Shown here: positions 18,311 to 26,955 of the stretch, one piece after another | Layout: each line of letters opens with the position of its first letter | How positions within the stretch are numbered: position 1 is the stretch's first letter | Assembly (NCBI RefSeq): GCF_002095465.1 | Contig: NZ_MLFP01000013.1 | Location: forward strand, 60,362-124,361 | Reading direction: 5' to 3' | Length of the DNA stretch: 64,000 bases | Origin: Pantoea rodasii | Lineage (GTDB): Bacteria; Pseudomonadota; Gammaproteobacteria; Enterobacterales; Enterobacteriaceae | Notes under the pieces: model-generated | What the model was told of the DNA's origin: nothing | What the model saw: the letters and a program-made list of their open reading frames with translations, nothing else | Databases searched by the model: none | Translations under genes and position numbers: made by a program

Positions 18311-19201
18311 TTAACCCGGTCCATCACTTCCCGCTGCCAACAGCGCAACCACCACATCACTGATGGGTGTCGCGATGCCGTGCGCTTTGCCGCGACGCTG
18401 GACGACGCCATTACGAATATCCCATTCGAGTGGGCGATCCGCCTGGCGGTCGGCGAGGATCGATGTGCCTAAATCTGCCGGGGCGCGATGGAAGCCATCG
18501 ACAATTTCCTCAGGCACGCTATCGCTCAGGTTGGCTCCTGCGGCGCGGGCAACGCTCAGACACTCGCGCAAATATGCCAGCGCCAGTGCGGTCACATCCT
18601 CGCGTTGAAACATGCCGGCTCGACGATTGGCTAACACCATCAAGCCCGCGACCGCGTTTTGCAAAAGTTTGCGCCAGGCGATCGACAGGAAATCGACTTC
18701 CAGCTCGACCGTGCAGCGCGTGTCTTGTAATGCCCGCACAATCGGCTGCGCCTTAGCGACATCGGGTAAAGTCAGACGCGGTTTCGCGCGCAGCCACACG
18801 GATGCATCCGGCTGGCGTTGCGCCGGAAACCACACCACCGAAGGGATCACCGTTGCCCCGTTTACGTAGGGCGAAAGCTGCTCAACCTGCTCCACACCGT
18901 TTTGCAACGCACAGACCACGGTATTTTCATCACAAAGGGCCGCCAGCCATGGCGCGGTTTCGGCGACCTGCGTGGTTTTCACGGCCAGGAATACCACATC
19001 GAAAGGTTGAGCAATCTCGCCTGGATCGGTCAGCACCGGGCCCGGCACCACGACTTCTCCGTCATCATGGCGCAGGAGTAATTGGGCATGGGCGGTGCGT
19101 CCGCACAGCACCGGTGTGCGCCCGCGTTCGTGCAACGCGGCAGCCACTGTGGTGCCGATGGCACCCGGTCCGACAAGGGCAATGGTTGGAAACTCAGACA
19201 T
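18311..19201 (-). CDS. 2-dehydropantoate 2-reductase family oxidoreductase (PanE-like)
   Basis: NADP-dependent ketoacid reductase family, 296 residues. The N-terminal Rossmann motif is 'IALVGPGAIGTTVAAALHERG'-like (residues about 7-26, GxGxxG), with 'VFLAVKTTQ' and 'ALQNGVE' matching the PanE substrate/cofactor loop, and the catalytic Lys region 'AWRKLLQNAVAGLM'. The C-terminal helical domain has 'SILADRQADRPLEWD', close to the PanE 'SMLQDI...RTEID' segment. The gene stands alone, convergent with the toxin gene. Real PanE or a paralog with another 2-ketoacid substrate are both possible. Confidence 0.88.
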   Translation of the reverse strand: MSEFPTIALVGPGAIGTTVAAALHERGRTPVLCGRTAHAQLLLRHDDGEVVVPGPVLTDPGEIAQPFDVVFLAVKTTQVAETAPWLAALCDENTVVCALQNGVEQVEQLSPYVNGATVIPSVVWFPAQRQPDASVWLRAKPRLTLPDVAKAQPIVRALQDTRCTVELEVDFLSIAWRKLLQNAVAGLMVLANRRAGMFQREDVTALALAYLRECLSVARAAGANLSDSVPEEIVDGFHRAPADLGTSILADRQADRPLEWDIRNGVVQRRGKAHGIATPISDVVVALLAAGSDGPG

Positions 19202-19354
19202 GTTGCTATTCTCCTGTTTATCCTGTGCTGCTCTTCGGGTCAGCGAAACCCACTATTACATCCTGGCATTGTGACTGAATGATGAGAGCGCCATCGGCCA
19301 GATAGAAAAATGGCGGTGCGGAATCATCATCAAAGGCTGCCAAAAACTGGCGGC

Positions 19355-20104
19355 TTACAGCAGAGCGATCTGCTTTTGTTGCAGCAGTTGCTGCATTTCA
19401 GCGTCAGGTTCTCCATCAACAATCAGCGTGCTGGCCAGTGACAGATCGCCAATGGCAAACGCCGATGCTGAATTGAGTTTCTCCTTTGAGACCATCACCA
19501 CCGTTTCTGCCGCTCGAGCCGCCAGGGCACGCTTCACACCCGCTTCTTCGTAATTGCCCGTGGTTAATCCTGCTGTTTTGTGCACGCCGGTGACACCCAT
19601 AAAAAACAGGTCGGCATTGATGCGCGCGATGGCTTCGAGCACCGCTGATCCTACGGCCACCACCGAGTGACGATAAAGTTGCCCACCAATCATGATCACC
19701 TCAACTAACGGGAAATCCACCAGTGCTACAGCGATACCTGGACTGTGCGTCACCACGGTAAAGGCCAGTTCTTTGGGCAGCAGTTGCACCATTTCCGCGG
19801 TGGTCGTGCCGCCATCGATGATCACCAGCTGTCCCGGCTGAATCAGCTGAACGGCTTTTTGCGCGATCAGGCGCTTAGAACTTATTTGCACGTTTTTGCG
19901 TGTTTCAAAAGGGGCGATAGCGGCAGAAACCGGCAGCGCACCCCCGTGCACGCGTTGCAGTAATCCCTCGCTGGCTAACTCCCTTAAGTCGCGGCGGATA
20001 GAGTCTTCAGAGACCTTGAATCGCTGGCTGAGTTCACTGGACATCACTTGCTGTTCATCGGCAAGAATCGTCAATATCTGCTGTTTGCGTTGACTGGAAA
20101 GCAT
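19355..20104 (-). CDS. DeoR-family transcriptional regulator
   Basis: About 249 residues. Start ATG 20104 (MLSSQRKQQIL) is chosen because the family always begins with this helix; the longer frame upstream overlaps the divergent promoter. N-terminal DeoR helix-turn-helix ('MSSELSQRFKVSEDSIRRDL', about 20-39), then 'LLQRVHGGAL'. C-terminal sensor domain with 'IIDGGTTTAEMVQLLP' and 'FFMGVTGVH', the phosphosugar-binding fold. Divergent from nudK by 82 bp, so it may control nudK and itself; the ligand is unknown. Confidence 0.92.
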   Translation of the reverse strand: MLSSQRKQQILTILADEQQVMSSELSQRFKVSEDSIRRDLRELASEGLLQRVHGGALPVSAAIAPFETRKNVQISSKRLIAQKAVQLIQPGQLVIIDGGTTTAEMVQLLPKELAFTVVTHSPGIAVALVDFPLVEVIMIGGQLYRHSVVAVGSAVLEAIARINADLFFMGVTGVHKTAGLTTGNYEEAGVKRALAARAAETVVMVSKEKLNSASAFAIGDLSLASTLIVDGEPDAEMQQLLQQKQIALL

Positions 20105-20186
20105 GATTTTCTCGTTCGTGTTTTTGCTTGTATTTGCACGATTATGCATGATAGCGTTTGTTTTGTCAGCCATCGGGAGATTAAAC

Positions 20187-20777
20187 ATGCAGCAAAAAGT
20201 GCGCAATATTCGTGAGCAACTGTTATCCGACAACTGGTACACCTTAAAAAAGTACACCTTCGATTTACAGCGTGCCGACGGCAGTTGGCAAGAACAAAGC
20301 CGTGAAGCTTATGACCGCGGCGACGGAGCCGTGATCCTTCTCTACAACCGCCACAAACAGACGGTGGTGCTAACGCGTCAGTTCCGCTTTCCCATCTTTA
20401 TCAATGGGCATGAAGGTTTTTTGATTGAGGCAGCAGCCGGTTTGCTGGACCACGCTTCACCGGAGGATCGCATTATTGCTGAGGCACAGGAAGAGACAGG
20501 TTACACAGTGACAAATGTTGAAAAGGTAATGGAAGCCTACATGAGCCCCGGCTCGGTCACGGAGAAGCTGTATTTCTATATCGCGGAATATACCGAAGGC
20601 GACAGAAAGCATGCGGGCGGCGGTCTGGAGGAAGAAGGGGAAGATATCGAAGTATTGGAATGGCCTTTCGCTCGCGCCATGGCGGCGGTTCGTCACGGCG
20701 AAATCGAAGATGCCAAAACCATTATGTTGCTTCAACACCTGGCGTTGAACATTCAATTTGAGGAGAAAGCGCAATGA
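20187..20777 (+). CDS. nudK: GDP-mannose pyrophosphatase NudK, Nudix hydrolase
   Basis: Hydrolyses GDP-mannose to GMP and mannose 1-phosphate. 196 residues, normal for NudK. Start ATG 20187 has CGGGAGA upstream. The N-terminus 'VRNIREQLLSDNWYTLKKY' and 'RGDGAVILLYN...VVLTRQFRFP' match NudK. The Nudix helix is 'GLLDHASPEDRIIAEAQEETGY' (about residues 86-107), with the EAxEETG core. 'AYMSPGSVTEKLYFYIAEY' follows. The stop overlaps the start of the next gene, so the two are co-translated. Confidence 0.93.
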   Translation: MQQKVRNIREQLLSDNWYTLKKYTFDLQRADGSWQEQSREAYDRGDGAVILLYNRHKQTVVLTRQFRFPIFINGHEGFLIEAAAGLLDHASPEDRIIAEAQEETGYTVTNVEKVMEAYMSPGSVTEKLYFYIAEYTEGDRKHAGGGLEEEGEDIEVLEWPFARAMAAVRHGEIEDAKTIMLLQHLALNIQFEEKAQ

Positions 20778-21133
20778 TGATCCTGATTGCAGGACCGGTT
20801 CGCAGTGGCACTAACGGCGACCTGAAACTGATTGAGCAAAACATGCAGAAACTCGATCACATGGCATTACAGGTTTATCAAAAAGGTCATATTCCCGTGA
20901 TAGGTGAGTGGCTGGCGTTACCGCTTGCCAGCGCGGCCGGCTCGCAGCAAATCGGTGATGAGATCAGTGAAGCCTTCCTCTATCCCGTTGCGCATCGTTT
21001 AATTCAGAGCTGTGATGCCATTTTACGCATGCCAGGCGCCTCAACAGGCGCGGATAAGGATGTGCAAGTCGCCAGGGATTTGGGGCTGAGTATATTCAGC
21101 GATATCGATGAGATTCCAGCGGTACAGAGATAA
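20774..21133 (+). CDS. DUF4406/nucleoside 2-deoxyribosyltransferase-like protein
   Basis: 119 residues, overlapping nudK by 4 bp (ATGA). 'MILIAGPVRSGTNGD' at the N-terminus and 'CDAILRMPGASTGADKDVQVARDLGL' (in parts) at the C-terminus fit the small Rossmann-like fold of nucleoside deoxyribosyltransferases and DUF4406. In the true transferases a Glu after 'GAD' is catalytic; here the segment is 'GADKDVQVA', so activity is uncertain. The pairing with a nucleotide-sugar hydrolase suggests nucleotide housekeeping. Confidence 0.75.
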   Translation: MMILIAGPVRSGTNGDLKLIEQNMQKLDHMALQVYQKGHIPVIGEWLALPLASAAGSQQIGDEISEAFLYPVAHRLIQSCDAILRMPGASTGADKDVQVARDLGLSIFSDIDEIPAVQR

Positions 21134-21200
21134 ACAGGAAACTTATAGACTGGCACTGCTGTCTGTAACTCATCGGTGTACCTACATTGGGTGATGAGCG

Positions 21201-21902
21201 ATGAACTCGGTTCTGTTGATAGAAGATGACCTCAGGCTGGCGGGAATGATTCTGCCGTATCTGACGCAGTATGAATTCAAGGTTGAACACAGTGCCAGTT
21301 CGCAGGATGCGCAGTTAAAAATGAAGCAGCACGCTTACGATGTGGTGCTGTTAGACCTGATGCTAGGTGATGCTGACGGTCTGGCGCTTTGCCGTGACAT
21401 TCGTAGCCAGTGTTTGCATGAACCCGCCATCATTATGGTGACGGGGCGAGGCGACCCTGCAGACAGGATTATCGGGCTAGAAGTCGGTGCAGATGATTAC
21501 TTACCAAAACCTTTTGAGCCCCGTGAATTGCTGGCGCGCATGCGTGCGGTGCTGCGACGTATTAAGTCGGGCAACGGAGTTCGTGAAACAGGTTTAATTC
21601 GTTCTGGCTCACTGGAAATTGATACTGCTGCGCGCACGGTCATGTTGAATCAGAATACCTGTTCTCTGACCTCATTGCAGTTTGACCTGTTAGTTTCATT
21701 AGCCCGGAATGCCGGCAGGGTGTTGAACCGGGAACAGATTTGGCAGTCAGTCCGTGGTGAAAGCTATGAAAGTTTTGACCGTGCGATTGACGTGCACATT
21801 GGCCGCATTCGGCAATTGATTGAAGACGATCCACGTGTGCCAAAACGTATTATCACCGTACGTGGTGTGGGCTATGTATTTTCGGCGTTGCCTGGTGCAT
21901 GA
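21201..21902 (+). CDS. OmpR/PhoB-family response regulator
   Basis: 233 residues. The receiver domain (1-120) has the acidic pair 'EDD' at 8-10, phospho-acceptor Asp52 in 'VVLLDLML', and Lys in 'LPKPFEP'. The C-terminal winged helix (about 135-230) has 'SLTSLQFDLLVSLARNAGRVLNREQIW' (in parts) and 'IDVHIGRIRQLIEDDP'. It overlaps the histidine kinase by 4 bp. The MipA-like gene 80 bp after the kinase is a plausible target. Confidence 0.95.
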   Translation: MNSVLLIEDDLRLAGMILPYLTQYEFKVEHSASSQDAQLKMKQHAYDVVLLDLMLGDADGLALCRDIRSQCLHEPAIIMVTGRGDPADRIIGLEVGADDYLPKPFEPRELLARMRAVLRRIKSGNGVRETGLIRSGSLEIDTAARTVMLNQNTCSLTSLQFDLLVSLARNAGRVLNREQIWQSVRGESYESFDRAIDVHIGRIRQLIEDDPRVPKRIITVRGVGYVFSALPGA

Positions 21903-23167
21903 AGCGCATCACCGATTTACCCATTCATTTGCAAATTTTCACCGCCTTCAGCTGCGCGCTGTTGCTTGTTGTGGCATGTACTATTGCGCTCTGGTTATGG
22001 AGTGATGATAACAACCGCCATATCGACGCCTTCGCCACCTTTTCCGAGCTAGTGGAGAAAAATTTACCCCCTGCGACCGCTTCTCCTGAGGTGCAATCCG
22101 CCGCCATTGACCAATGGATCGCACGAGCTCATACACGCTTTGCGCTATTCGCCGCTGATGGCACGCTATTGAGCCGTCCGCTGAGTCCCCCGCTGTCATT
22201 TCCAAAACGTGTCTTACATGGCGGGTTGTTTGATGATTGGTACGGGATGCGCTTTGTCTGGCAGCTTAAAGATAAACGCGTATTGCTCATTCAGTTCAGT
22301 AGTGACCGGCAGAAGCGCCCGTGGTTTTTTATCCTGATGCTGTTGCTGCTCGCGGCCAGCGTTGCACTGATCTCTTTCCCAGTCATCCGGCGTTTAACGG
22401 CGCGACTGGAATCCCTGCAGCGCAGTGTTGAATCGCTGGGTAAAGGGGATCTTCGAACACGCATGTCTGTGGCCGGACGAGACGAAGTCGCGCAGTTAGT
22501 CGAGAGCTTTAACCGTTCTGCCACCCAGATCGAACAACTGGTGCAATCGCAAAAAACCATGTTGGCCAATGCCTCACACGAACTACGCTCGCCTTTGATG
22601 CGAATTCAAATGGCAGCAGCCCTGCTAGAGCAAACTGATTCTGCCCCAGGACGTGAATTACAACGCAGCGTGGGGGAATTAGATGCTCTGGTAGAAGAAA
22701 TTCTCACATTAAGCCGCCTTGAGTTATCGCCCAATGTGATCAACGGTGAGCTGAAATGTGTTGATGTGACAGCCATTGCTGCTGAAGAGTGCGCGCGTGC
22801 GCAGGTTGAATTGAACGCCGCACATATTGTTGCTGAAGTCGATGCGCGATTGTTGCGGCGTCTCCTGCGAAATTTGATCGAAAACGCGGTGCATTACGCC
22901 GGACGTAATATTCAGGTCGAACTCAATGACAACGGTGATGGTCACTTTATCCTACAAGTAAAAGATCGTGGGCCAGGGATCCCGGAAGCGGAACATGCGC
23001 AGGTCTTTGAGCCGTTCTATCGTTTAAGCCGAAGTGGTAACGGCTCCGGCTTAGGTCTCGCATTAGTTCGCTCAATCACCGTATACCATGCAGGCAGTAT
23101 CACACTGAGGAATCGTACTGGGGGCGGTGCCTGTTTTAATGTACGCATTCCGCTCGCTGTTACATAA
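21899..23167 (+). CDS. Sensor histidine kinase
   Basis: 422 residues. Membrane helix at about 14-35, a periplasmic domain of about 100 residues, second helix at about 141-162, then HAMP. HisKA with 'NASHELRSPLMRIQMAA' (phospho-His about 227), N box 'LRNLIENAVHYAG', G1 'VKDRGPGIPEAE', F box 'VFEPFYRL' and G2 'GSGLGLALVRS'. It resembles CpxA/RstB-type kinases. It forms a two-component pair with the overlapping regulator; the signal is unknown, though the MipA neighbour points to the envelope. Confidence 0.94.
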   Translation: MKRITDLPIHLQIFTAFSCALLLVVACTIALWLWSDDNNRHIDAFATFSELVEKNLPPATASPEVQSAAIDQWIARAHTRFALFAADGTLLSRPLSPPLSFPKRVLHGGLFDDWYGMRFVWQLKDKRVLLIQFSSDRQKRPWFFILMLLLLAASVALISFPVIRRLTARLESLQRSVESLGKGDLRTRMSVAGRDEVAQLVESFNRSATQIEQLVQSQKTMLANASHELRSPLMRIQMAAALLEQTDSAPGRELQRSVGELDALVEEILTLSRLELSPNVINGELKCVDVTAIAAEECARAQVELNAAHIVAEVDARLLRRLLRNLIENAVHYAGRNIQVELNDNGDGHFILQVKDRGPGIPEAEHAQVFEPFYRLSRSGNGSGLGLALVRSITVYHAGSITLRNRTGGGACFNVRIPLAVT

Positions 23168-23256
23168 CTTTACCGGGGATAAAAACAGGATTTACAAGGG
23201 AGTGTTGCAATCATTGGGCTTAACTCACGCCCTATTGCAACCAAAGGATGAATTTG

Positions 23257-24036
23257 ATGCGCTTCACTCTGGCTCAACCTGTGACGCTATTTTGCCTGCT
23301 CTCTTTAACGCCGATATCTGCTCTAGCCGCAAACGATAACCATGAATTCTCTGGCTACGTAGGGGGTGGTGTTGGCGTGAAGCCGAACTACTCAGGAGCT
23401 AAAGATATTAAAACGGATTTTATTCCTGCTTTCAAACTGGCATACGGTCCGTTATTCGTCGGTGGGGTCGATGATCTGGTTGCCTTAGGCTGGGATGTCC
23501 TGAAAACCGAACACTGGACCTTCGCGCTGGGCGCGGGGACGGATATCTCACCACGCGAGGAGTCCGATGATGAACATCTGCGCGGGCTTGGCGATATTGA
23601 TATGACGCCACGTGCCTTCACCTCTGCCACGTACGAAAACGACTGGTTCAAAGGCGGTATTATCGCCACTCAAGATATTGGCGGTAACCAGCAGGGTTTC
23701 AAACTTGCCTCGTATGCGCATTTGCAATGGCATCCAATGGACAATCTGCGGTTTTACACTGGCCCGACGCTAAGTTGGGCTGACAGTGATTACCTGCAAA
23801 CGCAGTATGGTGTTACCGCAGTACAGTCCGCGCGCAGCGGCCTGTCACGTTACACGGCTGATGCCGGTATTGAGAAGATTGGCTGGGATGTCGGCATGGA
23901 TTATGAAGTGACGCCATCCTGGCTGGTAGGTGCGCGCGTCAGCGCACAACGACTGCAGGCAGATGCAGCTGATAGCCCGGTCACTCAGCAAGCCAATCAG
24001 CTAACCGGTGTTTTATTTCTGGCATGGCGGTTTTAA
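23257..24036 (+). CDS. MipA/OmpV family outer-membrane protein
   Basis: About 259 residues. Start at ATG 23257, eight bases after AAAGGA; an ATG at 23248 overlaps that site. Signal peptide ending 'SALAANDN'. The mature protein starts with 'YVGGGVGVKPNYSGAKDIKTD', typical of MipA/OmpV, and ends with a beta-strand and terminal Phe ('GVLFLAWRF') for barrel insertion. Its position behind a two-component system is frequent for this family. MipA was described as a scaffold linking murein synthases and hydrolases, but many homologs have no assigned role. Confidence 0.92.
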   Translation: MRFTLAQPVTLFCLLSLTPISALAANDNHEFSGYVGGGVGVKPNYSGAKDIKTDFIPAFKLAYGPLFVGGVDDLVALGWDVLKTEHWTFALGAGTDISPREESDDEHLRGLGDIDMTPRAFTSATYENDWFKGGIIATQDIGGNQQGFKLASYAHLQWHPMDNLRFYTGPTLSWADSDYLQTQYGVTAVQSARSGLSRYTADAGIEKIGWDVGMDYEVTPSWLVGARVSAQRLQADAADSPVTQQANQLTGVLFLAWRF

Positions 24037-24050
24037 TAAGAGGAATAGAA

Positions 24051-24079
24051 TTATTGATCAACAAAAAGTTGATCAATAA
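24051..24079. promoter_or_regulatory. 12-bp perfect inverted repeat before the YheO-type regulator
   Basis: Arms TTATTGATCAAC and GTTGATCAATAA around five A, 49 bp before the regulator start and 15 bp after the mipA stop. It lacks a T tract on the plus strand, so it is more likely an operator than a terminator. Confidence 0.5.
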
Positions 24080-24097
24080 TATCCAGAATGCTATTTT

Positions 24098-24112
24098 TCT
24101 ACAAAATGTAGA
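24098..24112. promoter_or_regulatory. Small palindrome at the YheO-type regulator promoter
   Basis: Arms TCTACA and TGTAGA with three A between them, 16 bp before the start codon. Next to the larger repeat at 24051-24079, it may be a second operator half. Confidence 0.35.
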
Positions 24113-24127
24113 GATAATGGTGCCGGG

Positions 24128-24829
24128 ATGTCTTCAATTACCGATGAGCAATATGTTGCCGACTTAATGCGCATGCTGGCTGGCGCAGTCAAGGTCATCG
24201 GCAGCGTGATCCAGCGTAATGCCGAAGTGGTACTGCATGATCTGCGTCAGCCGGAATATTCCATTGCTGAGATCGTGAATGCTGGCGTGACAGGCCGCAA
24301 ACGGGGTGATTCCGTACTAGCCGGATTGCGCACCGACCGGGCATTTATCAGTGCGATGGAGCGAAAAGAGGAAGCCATTTCCCTGCTCCTCGACTATCCC
24401 ACTTTTACCCGCGAGGGCAAGCCGCTCCGCAGTAGCACAGCAATCTATCGCGATCGCCACGGAGTGCCCTTTGCTGCGCTCTGCATCAACGTCGATAACG
24501 CAGACATAGAGCAGGCACTGCGCGTGCTGCACTCCATGACCGCGATCTGTCCACCCGATGTGCAGATCTCTGTAGCCGAATCGGCAGCGGAAACCCAGCA
24601 TGACACTATCGAAGATCTGATGAGCGATATCATCAACACCACCTCCGCACAGCATCCCGGTAACAATCGTAATGACACCAAGCGGGCTAATTTGCTCGCG
24701 GTGAAGCATATGCAGGAGAAGGGGCTGTTTCTGATTAAAGGCGGAGTTGAGAAAGCCGCTGCGGCGCTCGGCGTGACACGTTACACCATCTACAACTATC
24801 TGGATGAAATCAAAAATGAAAACAGCTGA
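24128..24829 (+). CDS. YheO/DauR-family transcriptional regulator
   Basis: 233 residues. The N-terminal PAS-like YheO domain has 'LAGAVKVIGSVIQRNAEVVLHDLRQPEYSIAEIVNAGVTGR' (read in parts) and 'GVPFAALCINVD'. The C-terminal helix-turn-helix has 'RANLLAVKHMQEKGLFLIKGGVEKAAAALGVTRYTIYNYLDEI' (in parts). Members of this family, for example DauR, regulate D-amino-acid use. It overlaps the following PLP-enzyme gene by 14 bp, so regulator and enzymes form one operon, and inverted repeats sit just before it. Confidence 0.9.
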   Translation: MSSITDEQYVADLMRMLAGAVKVIGSVIQRNAEVVLHDLRQPEYSIAEIVNAGVTGRKRGDSVLAGLRTDRAFISAMERKEEAISLLLDYPTFTREGKPLRSSTAIYRDRHGVPFAALCINVDNADIEQALRVLHSMTAICPPDVQISVAESAAETQHDTIEDLMSDIINTTSAQHPGNNRNDTKRANLLAVKHMQEKGLFLIKGGVEKAAAALGVTRYTIYNYLDEIKNENS

Positions 24830-25736
24830 ATCGCTGAGCATTAAAACGCCTTTGCTCGAATCTTTGCCGCTCAGCCAACTCAATCAAACCCGAGTGTGGT
24901 TGAAGATGGAAGCGATGCAGCCTTCTGGTTCCTTCAAAATCCGCGGTATTGGATTTGCCTGTCAGCAGCATGCTGCGCGTGGGGTGAAGCGTTTTATCTC
25001 TTCATCGGGCGGAAACGCGGGATTGGCGGTGGCCTATGCGGGTCGTCAACTTGGCATACCGGCAGTGGTGGTGGTGCCGGAATCGACGTCCGATCGTGCG
25101 CTTCACCTGCTGGCGTTGGAAGGTGCAGAGGTGAAAGTCCATGGCAAAACCTGGGCAGACGCCAATCAGTTGGCGCAGTCATGGGTGACCGAACAGGACG
25201 CATTTATCCATCCTTTTGATGATGCATTGTTGTGGCAAGGCATTGCGGCGTTGATCGATGAAGTGGTGGAGGGCGGTGTGCGTCCTGATGCGGTGGTGCT
25301 CTCGGTAGGTGGCGGCAGCTTATTGTCGGGGATTGATCAAGGATTAACACAGCACGGATTACATCAGGTGCCGATTTATATCGCTGAAACTACTGGCATG
25401 GCGTCTTATCACGCGGCATTGGTCGCCGGACATCCCATTGCTGTGGACCATCTTAGCGGTATTGCGACGTCATTGGGGGCACGTCAGGTCTGCCAGCGTG
25501 CATTTGACGTCAGCAAAACACGCACTGTGGTGGGCACACAAGTGAGCGATAGGGAAGCCGTCGATGCCTGTCTGGCTTTTCTTGATGACCATCGCACGCT
25601 GGTTGAACCCGCCTGTGGCGCGGCGCTAGCGCTGCTGTATGGACAAAAATTGCCGTTAGCGAGTGTCGAAAACGTGTTGGTTATCGTCTGTGGCGGTTCC
25701 ACGGCAACCCTTAACGCGCTGCAAGCTTTTAAGTGA
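24816..25736 (+). CDS. PLP-dependent serine/threonine dehydratase-like lyase
   Basis: Fold-type II PLP enzyme of 306 residues, close to SDS/L-serine dehydratase. Start at ATG 24816 (MKTAESLS). Schiff-base Lys in 'PSGSFKIRG' (about 41), phosphate loop near 'SSGGNAGLAVAYAGR' and 'SVGGGSLLSG', and C-terminal 'IVCGGS'. It should deaminate serine, threonine or a related, possibly D- or non-protein, amino acid to a keto acid. It lies between a YheO regulator and an AlaX-type tRNA editing protein, which suggests removal of an amino acid that can be mischarged. Confidence 0.88.
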   Translation: MKTAESLSIKTPLLESLPLSQLNQTRVWLKMEAMQPSGSFKIRGIGFACQQHAARGVKRFISSSGGNAGLAVAYAGRQLGIPAVVVVPESTSDRALHLLALEGAEVKVHGKTWADANQLAQSWVTEQDAFIHPFDDALLWQGIAALIDEVVEGGVRPDAVVLSVGGGSLLSGIDQGLTQHGLHQVPIYIAETTGMASYHAALVAGHPIAVDHLSGIATSLGARQVCQRAFDVSKTRTVVGTQVSDREAVDACLAFLDDHRTLVEPACGAALALLYGQKLPLASVENVLVIVCGGSTATLNALQAFK

Positions 25737-25750
25737 TTATTGGAGTCGAG

Positions 25751-26383
25751 ATGACGGAAAGAACCTATTATTTCAGCGATTTGCTGGAGATGGACACCGA
25801 AGTGGTGCGTTGTGAAGCGCAGGATGATGGGCAGTTTCGTGTGCAATTGTCGGCCACGCTATTCCATCCGCAGGGTGGTGGGCAACCCGCTGACCAGGGC
25901 ACGATAGGCGATGCCAGCGTGCTACAGCTCATTCAGGAAGACGGTGAATTAATCCATATTACCGACCGCGAAGTAGCGTTGGGACACGTGCACATTCACA
26001 TTGATGCGGCACTGCGTAAGTTGCATACCCGTTACCATTCTGCGGGCCATCTGATTGCTTACGCAGGCGAGAAGTTTGGCTGGTTAGGTTACAAAGGCGA
26101 TCATCGGCCCGGCAATGGACGTATCGTGTTCAAACCGCAGGGCGAGCCGCAAGCCGTTGATGAAGAGGCACTCGCTCAAGATGTCGCCGCGCTGGTGGCG
26201 CAGGATCTAGCGCGTGTACTGCTAGATGATGCCGGACGCAGAATGGTCAGCTGGGGCGAACTCACACCTTATGCCTGCGGTGGCACGCACGTGCAGCGCA
26301 CCAGCGAAGTGGGTGACATCGTGATTACCCGCGTGAAAGAAAAGAAGGGTGAGTTGTCGGTGCAGTACGAAGTGCGTGATTGA
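25751..26383 (+). CDS. AlaX-type alanyl-tRNA editing protein
   Basis: Stand-alone editing domain that hydrolyses mischarged tRNA(Ala), usually Ser- or Gly-tRNA(Ala). 210 residues; start at ATG 25751 after GGAGTCGAG. It has the 'FHPQGGGQPADQG' motif of the AlaRS/AlaX editing fold, a zinc/catalytic 'RYHSAGHLI' and 'CGGTHV'. It follows the dehydratase by 14 bp. The first metal-site segment reads HSAGH where many AlaX proteins have HTATH, a conservative change. Confidence 0.9.
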   Translation: MTERTYYFSDLLEMDTEVVRCEAQDDGQFRVQLSATLFHPQGGGQPADQGTIGDASVLQLIQEDGELIHITDREVALGHVHIHIDAALRKLHTRYHSAGHLIAYAGEKFGWLGYKGDHRPGNGRIVFKPQGEPQAVDEEALAQDVAALVAQDLARVLLDDAGRRMVSWGELTPYACGGTHVQRTSEVGDIVITRVKEKKGELSVQYEVRD

Positions 26384-26387
26384 TGAG

Positions 26388-26405
26388 CAGGCGGATTAAC
26401 GCCTG
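26388..26405. terminator. Hairpin between convergent genes
   Basis: CAGGCG/CGCCTG with a 6-nt loop, between the AlaX stop and the convergent CarG-like gene. There is no long T run, so termination is only probable. Confidence 0.45.
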
Positions 26406-26412
26406 TACTGTG

Positions 26413-26955
26413 CTATTTAAATTCATCTATTTTCAATTGTGCGAAAGCCTGATCAACATCGTCATACGTTTGTGAGGTGGTATAACTGCCAGACAGTTGC
26501 CAATAAAAAACAGGAGCGCCCGGCTCTTCGCTGCTTTCTGCCACTCGATAGCGAGAGAATTTTATTTTCGCGGCCTCCGTCATGTCATCATTGTCCTGAT
26601 TTGATGAGAATTTCATCGCGCGAATCAGGTAATAAACGCCTTGAATATTATGCAGTTCAAAGCCAATGATTTTGTCAGACGAACCCGCCAGACGAAAATC
26701 CGACCAGGTAAAACCATCATCATCCGGGACTGGTAAAATATACCAGTTACCGTTTTTATTAATGAATGCAGATAGCGTCTGGCTGGGATGCGAGGTGTTA
26801 TTGTCAAAGGTCGCAGAGACCAGCAAATCCGGGACGCCATCCTGGTTAAGATCGATATTATTGGCCCCTGCCAGCAACTCGACCCGCGTAGCAGCCTGAG
26901 CGCCGAACACGGTGCACAATGACAGAACGATAAACGCAAAAGTCTTTAACTTCAC
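26413..26955 (-). CDS. Secreted protein with Ca-binding-like loop, resembling CarG/CpmJ beta-lactam intrinsic-resistance proteins
   Basis: 180 residues with a signal peptide ending 'VFGAQAA'. The mature protein starts with 'NNIDLNQDGVPDLLV', a DxNxDGxxD calcium-loop pattern, then 'DNNTSHPS', 'DDDGFTWSDFRL' and 'YWQLSGSYTTSQTYDDVDQAF' (in parts). The pattern recalls CarG, a periplasmic protein giving carbapenem producers self-protection, but I rely on memory of the family and no carbapenem genes are present. The gene is single, convergent with alaX. Confidence 0.55.
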   Translation of the reverse strand: MKLKTFAFIVLSLCTVFGAQAATRVELLAGANNIDLNQDGVPDLLVSATFDNNTSHPSQTLSAFINKNGNWYILPVPDDDGFTWSDFRLAGSSDKIIGFELHNIQGVYYLIRAMKFSSNQDNDDMTEAAKIKFSRYRVAESSEEPGAPVFYWQLSGSYTTSQTYDDVDQAFAQLKIDEFK

